This document shows positions 1 through 6,419 of a stretch of 24,444 nt of DNA, in pieces (position 1 is the stretch's first letter; every line of letters begins with the position of its first letter). The DNA lies in the IMG/VR virus record IMGVR_UViG_3300009481_000096, positions 1 to 24,444 of that record. One strand, written 5' to 3'. The notes beneath the pieces were generated by a model that was not told the DNA's origin, did no database searches, and saw only the letters and a list, made by a program, of their open reading frames with translations. The stretch is from a virus. Position numbers and translations under genes: made by a program.

Positions 1-1
1 A

Positions 2-133
2 TTACCACGGTGCGACTTGAGAAACCTCGGGCCGCCATGCTCGAAATTCGACCCCGAGACGTTGGAACGGATACTGAAGGCTGGGCAGTCGGCCCGCAAG
101 AAATCCCGGTCGAAACGCTCGAAGAAGCGATAA
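2..133 (+). CDS. 3' end of an unidentified gene upstream of the terminase (partial, reading frame uncertain)
   Basis: The first bases of the window are open in two frames. The frame used here has no start inside the window and ends at a TAA at 131-133; its last 43 residues finish in a strongly basic tail (AGQSARKKSRSKRSKKR). It leaves 28 nt before the terminase ATG, enough for a ribosome binding site (GGAG at 144-147 or GCGAGGG at 154-160). The other open frame, 1-174, would overlap the terminase start by 13 nt and encodes an acidic end instead. A small terminase subunit would be expected at this position in many phages, but nothing in either fragment lets me identify one. The frame choice rests only on spacing and the plausible basic C-terminus. 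Confidence 0.4.
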   Translation, partial: LPRCDLRNLGPPCSKFDPETLERILKAGQSARKKSRSKRSKKR

Positions 134-161
134 TCTTGGGAATGGAGATACAGGCGAGGGA

Positions 162-1847
162 ATGCCCAAGATAACCTATACTGACGAGGTAGACGCGAGG
201 TTTGGCATCCCGTGGACTGATGACCTCAAGTATGACAAGGGCGAGCTTGTATGCGCGTTGAGCGAGGAGGAGATTGATCGCTTGACCATCGAAGACCCCG
301 AGCGCGCAGAGACGCTCACACGCTTGCTTATGGATCAACCTACCAGCGAGAAGGAAGATCCCATACAATGGGGATGGACTCTGCCCGGATGGAGACGGGT
401 GATGGAGAGATTCGACAAGGACAAGATCCACGTGATACTTGGAGGCAACCGCAGCAGCAAAACCATGATGGCCTCCCGTTTGCTCGTACACTTGGCTCAG
501 AGCATTCCCGAAGCGGAAATACGCAGTATGCACGTAACTGAGGAGCGCAGTATTCAAGATGCGCAGAAAACGATTTGGCAAAACTTGCCCATGCGGTACA
601 AGCGTTCCAAGAAGAAGAGCGCGAATCATAGCTTGCAATATAATCAGAAGAACGGATTTAATTCAGCAAAGGCAATCCTTCCACCGACAATCGCAGGCGC
701 TGAACGAGGAAGCACGATATATTTCAATAACTACCGCCAGTACATGGCAGACCCGCAAATCTTCGAGGGATGGTCTGCTCATGCAATCCACCTTGATGAG
801 GAAGTGCCTCAAAATATTTTCGAGACGTTACTAGGGCGCACCGCAGATTACCACGGTAGGTTGATTTTGACTTTCACCACGCTCCAAGGATGGACACCAT
901 TGATCAATAGTTTACTCAAGGGTGCGGAGACGGTGAGGACGAGATATAGCGAACTCTTGCAGAAGGAATTGCCCATTGAACAAATCTCTGCGAATTGGCC
1001 TGACTGTAGGATACATTACTTTTGGTCAGAGCAAACTCCATTCATTGATTACAAGGAACTAGTACGCACTTATTCCAAGCAACCGCAGGAGGTAAAGCTT
1101 GCCCGCCTGTACGGTATCCCGTCCAAGTCGTTCGAGGGACGCTTTCCAAAATTTCAGCGCGAGACAAACGTTATCCCACATGAGAGGATTCCGTTCATTG
1201 CCGATCCATCGCTTAACGTCACGAAGTATTTCGTATGCGATCCGGGCGGGAGCAAGCCTTGGGTTGCGATATGGGCGGGTGTGGATACCCAAGGGCGAAT
1301 CTACGTATATCGCGAGTTCCCTGACAGTACGATGGGAGCATGGGCGTTGCCCCACGTAAACAATGCCGGAAAGAGCGTGGGCAAACCCGGCCCTGGACAG
1401 AAGCCCTTGGGGTGGGGATACAATCAATACAAGGAACACTTCGAGGACTTGGAAGACGAGGAGGATATATTCGAGAGAATAGTAGATCCGCGCATGGGAT
1501 CGGCAACGGTGCGCGAGAAGGAGGGCGAATCCAACATCATCACAACGATGAGCAACCTCGGATTCGTATTTCGTCCCGCGCCAGGTGTGGACATAGAAGC
1601 GGGAATTGCAAAGATCAATGACGCTTTGAGTTGGGACGATACCGAACCCATGACCGATCAGAACACTCCTCGCTTGTTTGTGAGTGACAGATGCGAGAAC
1701 TTTATCACCTCGATGATCGAGTATAGCGGGCAATCCCGCCAGGAACATTTCAAGGATTTCGTGGATTGCATACGCTATTTAATGGTCAGCGGAGCGGATC
1801 ACGTGACCAAGCGCGACCTCATGATCACGGGAGGCGGAGGATATTGA
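162..1847 (+). CDS. terL: Terminase large subunit (DNA-packaging ATPase and nuclease)
   Basis: This is the motor that cuts concatemeric phage DNA and pumps it into the prohead through the portal. The 561-aa length is normal for the family. The ATPase domain shows a Walker A motif, GGNRSSKT at residues 94-101, and a Walker B motif with its catalytic glutamates, AIHLDEE at 208-214. The C-terminal RNase H-like nuclease domain shows the usual spaced acidic residues: D360 in VCDPGG, D443 in IVDPRMGS and D536 in FVDCIRY. The ATG at 162 is the first start after an in-frame stop near 78. The gene is followed without a gap by the queD-like gene (TGA then ATG), so the modification cassette is probably translated from the same message. 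The nuclease domain looks intact. Identity is secure; the packaging type (cos or headful) cannot be read from the protein alone. Confidence 0.95.
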   Translation: MPKITYTDEVDARFGIPWTDDLKYDKGELVCALSEEEIDRLTIEDPERAETLTRLLMDQPTSEKEDPIQWGWTLPGWRRVMERFDKDKIHVILGGNRSSKTMMASRLLVHLAQSIPEAEIRSMHVTEERSIQDAQKTIWQNLPMRYKRSKKKSANHSLQYNQKNGFNSAKAILPPTIAGAERGSTIYFNNYRQYMADPQIFEGWSAHAIHLDEEVPQNIFETLLGRTADYHGRLILTFTTLQGWTPLINSLLKGAETVRTRYSELLQKELPIEQISANWPDCRIHYFWSEQTPFIDYKELVRTYSKQPQEVKLARLYGIPSKSFEGRFPKFQRETNVIPHERIPFIADPSLNVTKYFVCDPGGSKPWVAIWAGVDTQGRIYVYREFPDSTMGAWALPHVNNAGKSVGKPGPGQKPLGWGYNQYKEHFEDLEDEEDIFERIVDPRMGSATVREKEGESNIITTMSNLGFVFRPAPGVDIEAGIAKINDALSWDDTEPMTDQNTPRLFVSDRCENFITSMIEYSGQSRQEHFKDFVDCIRYLMVSGADHVTKRDLMITGGGGY

Positions 1848-2204
1848 ATGAAAACAAAACTAACGGAAGAGTTTAGCTTTGAGGCGGCTCATAGGATACG
1901 GAACAAACGCAAGGAATATGGGGAATTGCATGGACATTCCCATAGAGTCTTCGTGACCCTAAGCGGACAACCCGACCCGGAAGTCGGATGGTTGATTGAT
2001 CAGCAGGAATTCCGTGAAATTGTTGGTCGAGTAATTGAAAGACTCGATCATAGATACTTGAACGAGTTCCTTGAGCAAACTACCGCAGAATCAATCGCAT
2101 TGTATCTATTCAAGGAGATCGGAAAGAGTCTTTGCTTTAACGAATTAAAACTTGATTCGGTCAAGGTTTGCAAAACAACCACTCAAGCGGAGGTGTGCGC
2201 ATGA
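1848..2204 (+). CDS. queD: QueD/PTPS-family protein (6-carboxytetrahydropterin synthase-like), with an altered active site
   Basis: Classical QueD turns dihydroneopterin triphosphate into 6-carboxytetrahydropterin, the second step towards the 7-deazaguanine preQ0. The 118-aa protein has the family's three zinc ligands, H15 (in FEAAHR) and H28 and H30 (in LHGHS), plus the D67-H68 pair in ERLDHRYLN. Two features are odd. The catalytic cysteine of QueD (CxxxHGH in the E. coli enzyme) is Tyr24 here (YGELHGH), and the glutamate of the C-terminal KET motif appears to be Thr110 (KTT). The segment between the first His and HGH is also about two residues shorter than in E. coli QueD. The fold assignment is therefore firm, but the reaction may differ or be slow. 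The gene directly abuts the terminase stop, with GGAGGCGGAGG upstream as ribosome binding site. It overlaps the next gene by 4 nt, in a three-gene unit ending in a DpdA-like transglycosylase, which supports a role in DNA base modification. Confidence 0.85.
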   Translation: MKTKLTEEFSFEAAHRIRNKRKEYGELHGHSHRVFVTLSGQPDPEVGWLIDQQEFREIVGRVIERLDHRYLNEFLEQTTAESIALYLFKEIGKSLCFNELKLDSVKVCKTTTQAEVCA

Positions 2205-2617
2205 TCAAAAGTAGATTGGTTTATCTTGCTGGCCCGATTTATGAGCAAGACGATATGTGTATTCGATGGCGAGATACTGCCGCGCGTTTGCTGAAGCGTA
2301 AGAACATCATGTCGCTCAAGCCGACCGATTCGGATTATCGGGGCAAGGAGACTTATGCAGGCATGGCAGAACGGATCGTCCAAAAGGACAAGGGTGACAT
2401 TGTTTATTGCGACACGATATTGGCTAAGTGTGACTTCCCGAGCTACGGAACGGCAATGGAGATAATGTTCGCATGGAGTTTGCAGAAGCAAATCGTTGTA
2501 GTAACTAACTCCAAGAGTCCTTGGATTCAATTCCATGCGGATCATATATTCTTAACTTTAGACGAAGCATTAAAGAATTTTGAGTTTCCCGACTTTGACG
2601 CAGGGGTAAGCGAATGA
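2201..2617 (+). CDS. Nucleoside 2-deoxyribosyltransferase-like protein
   Basis: The 138-aa protein has the layout of the nucleoside 2-deoxyribosyltransferase / DUF4406-like family, whose better-known members break or exchange the N-glycosidic bond of deoxynucleosides or nucleotides. Visible motifs are LAGPI at residues 9-13, an acidic segment DIVYCDTI at 66-73, and SYGTAMEI at 81-88. The glutamate of that last motif (E87) matches the usual catalytic nucleophile position. The ATG at 2201 is chosen over an upstream in-frame TTG at 2168 because it makes the ATGA overlap with the queD-like gene and sits just after a GGAGGT site (2190-2195). The gene is sandwiched between the queD-like and dpdA-like genes with 4-nt overlaps on both sides, so it probably belongs to the same pathway. 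It might salvage, clear or prepare a base or nucleotide for modification. That role is inference; the substrate cannot be read from the sequence. Confidence 0.72.
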   Translation: MIKSRLVYLAGPIYEQDDMCIRWRDTAARLLKRKNIMSLKPTDSDYRGKETYAGMAERIVQKDKGDIVYCDTILAKCDFPSYGTAMEIMFAWSLQKQIVVVTNSKSPWIQFHADHIFLTLDEALKNFEFPDFDAGVSE

Positions 2618-3255
2618 TTATTATGCCATCCAATAATTCCAAGGGCATTGTCCATTATTGGGCGGGACTCGGATACCCGGTTGGTTGGTTGTTCACCCCC
2701 GAGAATTGTGTAAGAGAACCTGTCCATTGGATGCCTTATGCAATTGATAACGGACGATTCAGCGTATGGTCAGCAGGTAAAGAATGGAATGAATTCGATT
2801 TCACAAAGATGCTGGACTACTACAACGAAACTATTCTTAAACCCCGATGGGTTGTCGTTCCCGACTCGGTAGGTAATCGAGACGAAACCCTCAGAGAATG
2901 GGACAAGTGGTATCCGATCCTCAAGCAATCATACGATCACGCTTGGGCATTCTGCGTACAGGACGGGATGACTCCCGAAGACGTACCTACTGAAGCGGAA
3001 GTGGTCTTTGTAGGAGGGACAAAAGAATGGAAACTCAGGAATTTGACTATGTGGACTGAATCCTTTGATCGAGTCCATGTTGGGGCAATAAATTCCTTTA
3101 AGGTTTTAATGCGATGCCAAGAACTCGGCGTCGAGTCAACTGATGGGACAGGTTGGTTTCGAGGCCCGAAAATGACAGAAGCATTAGAACGATATTTCAA
3201 AGTGCAGTCAGGGGAAATCAAATTACCAAAGCAAGTGGAGATGATATTAAGTTGA
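2614..3255 (+). CDS. dpdA: DpdA/TGT-like transglycosylase, probable inserter of a 7-deazaguanine into phage DNA
   Basis: The 213-aa protein resembles the short phage relatives of tRNA-guanine transglycosylase known as DpdA, which swap guanine in DNA for preQ0 or a related 7-deazaguanine. Motifs in order are AIDNGRF at residues 43-49 (comparable to the base-recognition DSGGF region of TGT), VVPDSVGN at 81-88, FVGGT at 132-136, HVGAINS at 155-161 and ESTDGT at 174-179, whose D177 is a good candidate for the nucleophile. It is much shorter than bacterial tRNA TGT (around 370 aa), and the Cys/His zinc-binding C-terminus of that enzyme is absent, which favours a DNA-acting enzyme. The start overlaps the previous gene by ATGA. 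The stop codon lies inside the -35 box of the portal promoter. The family assignment comes from recalled motifs, not from a search, and the exact DpdA subgroup is undetermined. Confidence 0.75.
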   Translation: MIIMPSNNSKGIVHYWAGLGYPVGWLFTPENCVREPVHWMPYAIDNGRFSVWSAGKEWNEFDFTKMLDYYNETILKPRWVVVPDSVGNRDETLREWDKWYPILKQSYDHAWAFCVQDGMTPEDVPTEAEVVFVGGTKEWKLRNLTMWTESFDRVHVGAINSFKVLMRCQELGVESTDGTGWFRGPKMTEALERYFKVQSGEIKLPKQVEMILS

Positions 3256-3280
3256 CCCGTAAGGCGAATTACCTTACAAT
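3252..3280 (+). promoter_or_regulatory. Predicted sigma70-type promoter of the portal unit
   Basis: TTGACC at 3252-3257 and TACAAT at 3275-3280 are separated by exactly 17 nt, the optimal sigma70 spacing. Transcription would be expected to start near 3286-3288. The spacer and the -10 box carry the dyad element listed separately, which is shared with the promoter at 6391-6419. The -35 box overlaps the dpdA-like stop codon, so the promoter is embedded in the end of the upstream unit with no terminator between them. Confidence 0.72.
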
Positions 3281-3287
3281 TTGCTAC
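3259..3287 (+). repeat. Operator-like repeat element, copy 1
   Basis: A 29-nt stretch recurs at 6398-6426 with a single mismatch (A or C at the 21st position). Its core GTAAGGCGAATTACCTTAC (3259-3277) is an inverted repeat with 6-nt arms, GTAAGG and CCTTAC, around a 7-nt centre, followed by a conserved TTTGCTAC. It lies between the -35 and -10 boxes and covers part of the -10, the classic place for a repressor or activator site. The recognising protein is not identified. Confidence 0.75.
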
Positions 3288-3292
3288 TCGCT

Positions 3293-5362
3293 ATGTTAAG
3301 TGCCGCTGATCCCGAACTTCTATACGTCTCGAAAGAACCGGACATTGCGTATCTGTCGCAGACCTACAAGCAAACGCAATCCGATCTAGGAGAGTGGCTT
3401 GACCGCAGGCAACGCGACTATGACGTTCGTAATTGCCAATGGTCAGGCAAGTCTGATGACTTCAAGAAACACTCATCCTTATCATCTACTGGCGAAGTAT
3501 TCCCTTGGAACGGAAGCTCAGACCAAGAGGTAAGGCTAGCGGACGAGTTGATCGGATGTCGGGTAGCGATGGTGATGAACGCAATCAGACGCGCTCACAT
3601 CGTTGCGACCCCTACGGAATCCAATGACGTAGAACGAGCCTCGGTAGTGAGCAACTTCTTGCGTTGGTTGATCAACTCCAAGATGGACGAATTTTATCCA
3701 CAGATTGAACTGGGACTACAAAACCTCTTCGAGAAGGGGATGATGGTTCATTACACGTGGTACGAGCAACAAGACCTGAAACAACAACAAACGATCAAGC
3801 TTGAGGAGATTGCGCAAGTTTTGCCCGCCATTGCAGAAGTCATACAGGACGGATCAATGGATGATGAACTGAGCGAAACTCTCAAGCAACAATTCGGAGT
3901 GAGCAAGTCGAAAGGCCGAGCGATGCTCCGCGAGTTGAGAAAAGACGGTGAGACTACCGTTCCGGTTACGCGAGAAGTCGTGAGCCGCCCCAAGATCCGC
4001 TCGCTTGCGCCTGACGAGGACGTGTTTTGGCCTAACTATACGATTGATCCGCAGGAAGCGCCCTACGTATTCCACGTGGTCAATATGACCCCCGAGCAAA
4101 TACGTTCCAAGATAAATACGGAAAAGTGGGACAAGGAATTTTGCGAATCGGTAATTGATTTGACCAACAATGCGGAAGCGGATAGCAACCTATATAATAT
4201 CCGCGAGCAAGATCAGTTCGTGCATACTGACGATCAATACGTAAAGATCGTATATTGCTATCAAAGACTCTTGGACGAGGATAACATTCCGGGTATTTAC
4301 TGCACGGTATTTCATCCTGACGTTAGCGAGTCCTATGCCAAGCACCAGTTGATGGACTATGCTCATGGCAAGTATCCTTTCCAAGTAACCACGCTTGAGA
4401 AGACTTCCAAGCGTTTGTACTCGTCCAGGTCATACCCCGAGTTGATTGAATCGCTTCAGCAAGTACTCAAGGTGGAAACCGACTCTGCGATTGACGCTCA
4501 GTCATTGACCACTTTGCCTCCGATAGAACACCCCCTTGGTCGCGCCCCGACAAAGTGGGGGCCGGGTATTCGCATTCCTTATCGCACGCCTGGAGAGATC
4601 AGATTTGCCGACACCCCTCGCGGTTCAACCGTGAACGTCGAGCTACGCAGATACATCAAGGAACAAGCGGACAGATACTTTGGCAGAAACGCACCTGGGG
4701 TCGATCCCGTGGAAGCGCAGATGAAACAACAGGAAGTCATCGACAAGTGCTTCCAGCACCTCAAGCAAGTACTTGATCAGATATTCAGCTTATATCAGCA
4801 ATACGGGCCTGACCAAGAATACTTCCGTGTAACCGGAATGCAGGATATGCAGAAGTTTGCCAAGGGCAACTCCGGTGAACGCTTTGACTTTTACTTGCAA
4901 TTCGATGCCGCCACACAAGATCCAGCGCAAATGGTCGAGCGCGTAAAGGCAATAGCCGAACTTGGCGGTATGCTTGACAAGAACGGAGTGCTTGATACCG
5001 AGCGACTTCTTCAAGTTGCAGTCGGACAAATCTTACCGGGAGCGGCAGAGAGCATCATAGTACCCAAGGAAACTGCATCCCAAAAAGCAGTGGAGGAGGA
5101 AAGGCAGACAATTACCGAGATATATGCAGGCGTGCCTCCTAACGTTCGTCCGAATGACGCGCATGAGATGAAGCTTCAAGTATTTCAACAATGGTTGGCG
5201 CAACCCGACGTCACGCAAAAGGTACAACAAGATCCTGCTCTGCAAGAGCGTATACAGAACTACCTTCAGCAAAGACAGATGCAAGTCACGCAACGTCAGA
5301 ACGCTGAGATCGGAAGACTCGGAGCAGCCCCAACGCAATTCGGGGAAACCCAATCACAATAG
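3293..5362 (+). CDS. Portal protein (head-tail connector)
   Basis: A 689-aa protein lying after the terminase and before the scaffold and capsid genes, matching the size and position of portal proteins of podovirus-like phages. The portal is a ring at one capsid vertex through which DNA is packaged and ejected. The N-terminal part includes an FPWNGSSDQEVRLADELI segment (around residues 71-88), typical of large portals. Long helical segments follow, and a Gln-rich C-terminus ends near TQFGETQSQ. Start choice: an in-frame TTG at 3281 is rejected because it lies in the duplicated promoter element, upstream of the predicted transcription start. ATG 3293 has no Shine-Dalgarno site and would follow only about 5-7 nt of leader, so translation may be nearly leaderless. 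The next gene starts 12 nt downstream behind a strong AGGAGG. The portal call rests on order, size and general character more than on one diagnostic motif. Confidence 0.85.
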   Translation: MLSAADPELLYVSKEPDIAYLSQTYKQTQSDLGEWLDRRQRDYDVRNCQWSGKSDDFKKHSSLSSTGEVFPWNGSSDQEVRLADELIGCRVAMVMNAIRRAHIVATPTESNDVERASVVSNFLRWLINSKMDEFYPQIELGLQNLFEKGMMVHYTWYEQQDLKQQQTIKLEEIAQVLPAIAEVIQDGSMDDELSETLKQQFGVSKSKGRAMLRELRKDGETTVPVTREVVSRPKIRSLAPDEDVFWPNYTIDPQEAPYVFHVVNMTPEQIRSKINTEKWDKEFCESVIDLTNNAEADSNLYNIREQDQFVHTDDQYVKIVYCYQRLLDEDNIPGIYCTVFHPDVSESYAKHQLMDYAHGKYPFQVTTLEKTSKRLYSSRSYPELIESLQQVLKVETDSAIDAQSLTTLPPIEHPLGRAPTKWGPGIRIPYRTPGEIRFADTPRGSTVNVELRRYIKEQADRYFGRNAPGVDPVEAQMKQQEVIDKCFQHLKQVLDQIFSLYQQYGPDQEYFRVTGMQDMQKFAKGNSGERFDFYLQFDAATQDPAQMVERVKAIAELGGMLDKNGVLDTERLLQVAVGQILPGAAESIIVPKETASQKAVEEERQTITEIYAGVPPNVRPNDAHEMKLQVFQQWLAQPDVTQKVQQDPALQERIQNYLQQRQMQVTQRQNAEIGRLGAAPTQFGETQSQ

Positions 5363-5374
5363 GAGGACGCAGAT

Positions 5375-5488
5375 ATGCCAGGAGGTAAGGGAACGTACGG
5401 AAGCAAGGTTGGAAGACCACCTAAGAAGAAAGCAATGGCGCGCAAGAGAATGCCTGCCAAGATGACAAGGATGCGCAAGCGCAAGTGA
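5375..5488 (+). CDS. Very basic 37-aa small protein
   Basis: The ORF starts MPGGKGTYGSKVGRPPKKK and ends with repeated RM/RK residues; nearly half of its residues are Lys or Arg. AGGAGG at 5361-5366 lies 8 nt before the ATG, and the stop overlaps the GTG start of the next gene (GTGA). I recall similar short Gly/Lys-rich proteins near the portal in other environmental phages, without an assigned function. It is the first of three consecutive basic proteins, so binding to DNA or RNA inside the head is a reasonable guess, not a demonstrated role. Confidence 0.7.
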   Translation: MPGGKGTYGSKVGRPPKKKAMARKRMPAKMTRMRKRK

Positions 5489-5733
5489 GCATCATTTATC
5501 GCAAGGAAAAATTTGGCGGGTATAACAAGCCAAAGCGCACACCCGGCAAATCGAAGAAGTTTGCAGTCCTTGCCAAGGAGGGGGACAAGGTACGCTTAGT
5601 AAGATTCGGAGATCCGAACATGAAGATACGCAAGTCCGAGCCTGCAAGACGAAAGTCTTTTCGAGCCAGGCATAAGTGCGATCAGAAGAAATCCAAACTT
5701 ACGGCAGGATACTGGTCGTGCAAGAAGTGGTAA
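5485..5733 (+). CDS. Small basic phage protein with conserved Cys/Trp C-terminus
   Basis: An 82-aa, Lys/Arg-rich protein. It contains RLVRFGDPNMKIRKSEPARR (residues 37-56) followed by FRARHKCD (59-66) and an ending TAGYWSCKKW. This pattern is familiar from many environmental phage genomes, where it usually sits between portal and capsid genes. The two cysteines (C65 and C80) and aromatic residues may hold a small fold, perhaps with metal. The GTG start overlaps the previous stop by 4 nt, and only one base separates this gene from the next. Function is unknown. A nucleic-acid-binding or capsid-internal role is inferred from charge and location. Confidence 0.85.
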   Translation: MSIIYRKEKFGGYNKPKRTPGKSKKFAVLAKEGDKVRLVRFGDPNMKIRKSEPARRKSFRARHKCDQKKSKLTAGYWSCKKW

Positions 5734-5734
5734 C

Positions 5735-6082
5735 ATGCCCAAGGACGCTTGTTACAAAAAGGTCAAGAGAAGGGTAAAGGTATTTCCTTCTGCCCGAGCG
5801 TCCCAACAAATTGCAAAATGTCGAAAGTCAAAAGGTCAGGTACGAAAGACCAAAGCGGGTACTAGTCTGAAAAGATGGAAGTCCGAAAAATGGAAAGACA
5901 CGCGAACCGGAAAACCATGTGGGCAAGGAGGAAAGAACGAATATTGCCGACCTACCAAAAGAGTTTCTAAGAAAACGCCCAAGACGAAATCTGAAATGTC
6001 CAAGAGCCAGCTTGCGAAAAAGAAAGCTGAGAAGAAAAAAGTAGGCATGGGAAGACGAGTTAAATCCGTAAGGAGAAAATAA
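5735..6082 (+). CDS. Lysine-rich protein, DUF5872-like
   Basis: The 115-aa protein is extremely basic. Its central motifs, LKRWKSEKWKDTRTGKPCG (residues 45-63) and YCRPTKRVSKKTPKT, resemble what I remember of the DUF5872 family, found in phages and in large eukaryotic viruses. The N-terminal segment FPSARASQQIAKCRK fits the same family. The C-terminal third is a run of Lys/Arg-rich helix ending GMGRRVKSVRRK. It follows the basic 82-aa gene by one base and precedes the next start by one base, so all are co-expressed with the portal. A structural or DNA-binding role in the virion is likely but unproven; the family name is from memory and is less certain than the gene itself. Confidence 0.8.
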   Translation: MPKDACYKKVKRRVKVFPSARASQQIAKCRKSKGQVRKTKAGTSLKRWKSEKWKDTRTGKPCGQGGKNEYCRPTKRVSKKTPKTKSEMSKSQLAKKKAEKKKVGMGRRVKSVRRK

Positions 6083-6083
6083 T

Positions 6084-6323
6084 ATGCCCCGAAAGAAAAA
6101 GACCTACCACGAAATCGATCCCGAAGAAGCTATGCAAGCATTGAGCTTCCTCAAGGGAGAACCGAATTTTTTGAAGTATATCGAGATGCGCGAAGAGATG
6201 CGTGAGGAAGTGATCCGCCAGTTGCAGATACCCGAAGTCGTTGCCTGCACGAACAGACACTTCATGCTATGCGGAAAGCTCGAAGCGATAGACGAAGAGC
6301 TGGACACTTTTTACAAGCTCTAG
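6084..6323 (+). CDS. Hypothetical small helical protein, last gene of the portal unit
   Basis: A 79-aa protein with a short basic start (MPRKKKTYHEID) followed by mostly charged, helix-forming sequence with many Glu residues, ending EAIDEELDTFYKL. AAGGAG precedes the ATG at good distance (6070-6075). It is the last gene before the terminator at 6346-6389, so it belongs to the portal and basic-protein transcript. I do not recognise a family. The two Cys residues near the centre (VVACTNRHFMLCGK) show no obvious zinc-finger spacing. Confidence 0.78.
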   Translation: MPRKKKTYHEIDPEEAMQALSFLKGEPNFLKYIEMREEMREEVIRQLQIPEVVACTNRHFMLCGKLEAIDEELDTFYKL

Positions 6324-6345
6324 AACAGTTCATTCATAGGGGTAG

Positions 6346-6389
6346 CCCCCTTGCGAGATCCGCCACACTAGCTCGCAAGGGGGTTTTTT
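6346..6389 (+). terminator. Strong intrinsic terminator after the portal unit
   Basis: A perfect 12-bp stem pairs CCCCCTTGCGAG (6346-6357) with CTCGCAAGGGGG (6372-6383) around a 14-nt loop, followed immediately by six T residues (6384-6389). It lies 23 nt after the stop of the preceding gene and 2 nt before the -35 box of the scaffold promoter, cleanly separating two transcription units. Confidence 0.93.
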
Positions 6390-6390
6390 G

Positions 6391-6419
6391 TTGCCATGTA
6401 AGGCGAATTACCTTACACT
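6391..6419 (+). promoter_or_regulatory. Predicted sigma70-type promoter of the scaffold/capsid unit
   Basis: TTGCCA at 6391-6396 and TACACT at 6414-6419 are separated by 17 nt, with the same geometry as the promoter at 3252-3280. Transcription would start near 6425-6427, about 26 nt before the scaffold ATG. The promoter comes straight after the terminator, so it should be the main source of scaffold and capsid mRNA. Confidence 0.75.

Noticed and set aside
1-174. Alternative open frame at the left edge ending in TAA at 174
   Set aside because: It would overlap the terminase start by 13 nt. The competing frame ending at 133 leaves room for a ribosome site. Not fully excluded, hence the modest confidence of the chosen frame.
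1059-1748. Long open frame of 229 codons on the minus strand inside the terminase gene
   Set aside because: It is fully covered by the well-supported terminase with all its motifs; the protein shows no recognisable features. The same holds for other minus-strand frames, for example 11534-12067, 19351-19920, 20431-20997 and 21210-21743.
2168-2200. Upstream TTG start for the 2-deoxyribosyltransferase-like gene
   Set aside because: ATG 2201 has a GGAGGT site and the same ATGA overlap seen at many junctions in this genome; the family motif LAGPI is also nearer the N-terminus with that start.
2614-3255. Cellular-type tRNA-guanine transglycosylase (queuosine in tRNA)
   Set aside because: The protein is too short and lacks the Cys/His zinc site of tRNA TGT; the context is phage terminase and portal.
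3259-3287. The repeated element as a phage single-subunit RNA polymerase (T7-type) promoter
   Set aside because: Both copies are framed by good sigma70 boxes at perfect 17-nt spacing, and no phage RNA polymerase gene is seen in the window. The alternative would be revived if more copies without these boxes turned up elsewhere in the genome.
3281-3292. TTG start for the portal gene, and the equivalent TTG at 6420 for the scaffold gene
   Set aside because: Both lie in the duplicated 29-nt promoter element, before the expected transcription start, and lack a ribosome site.
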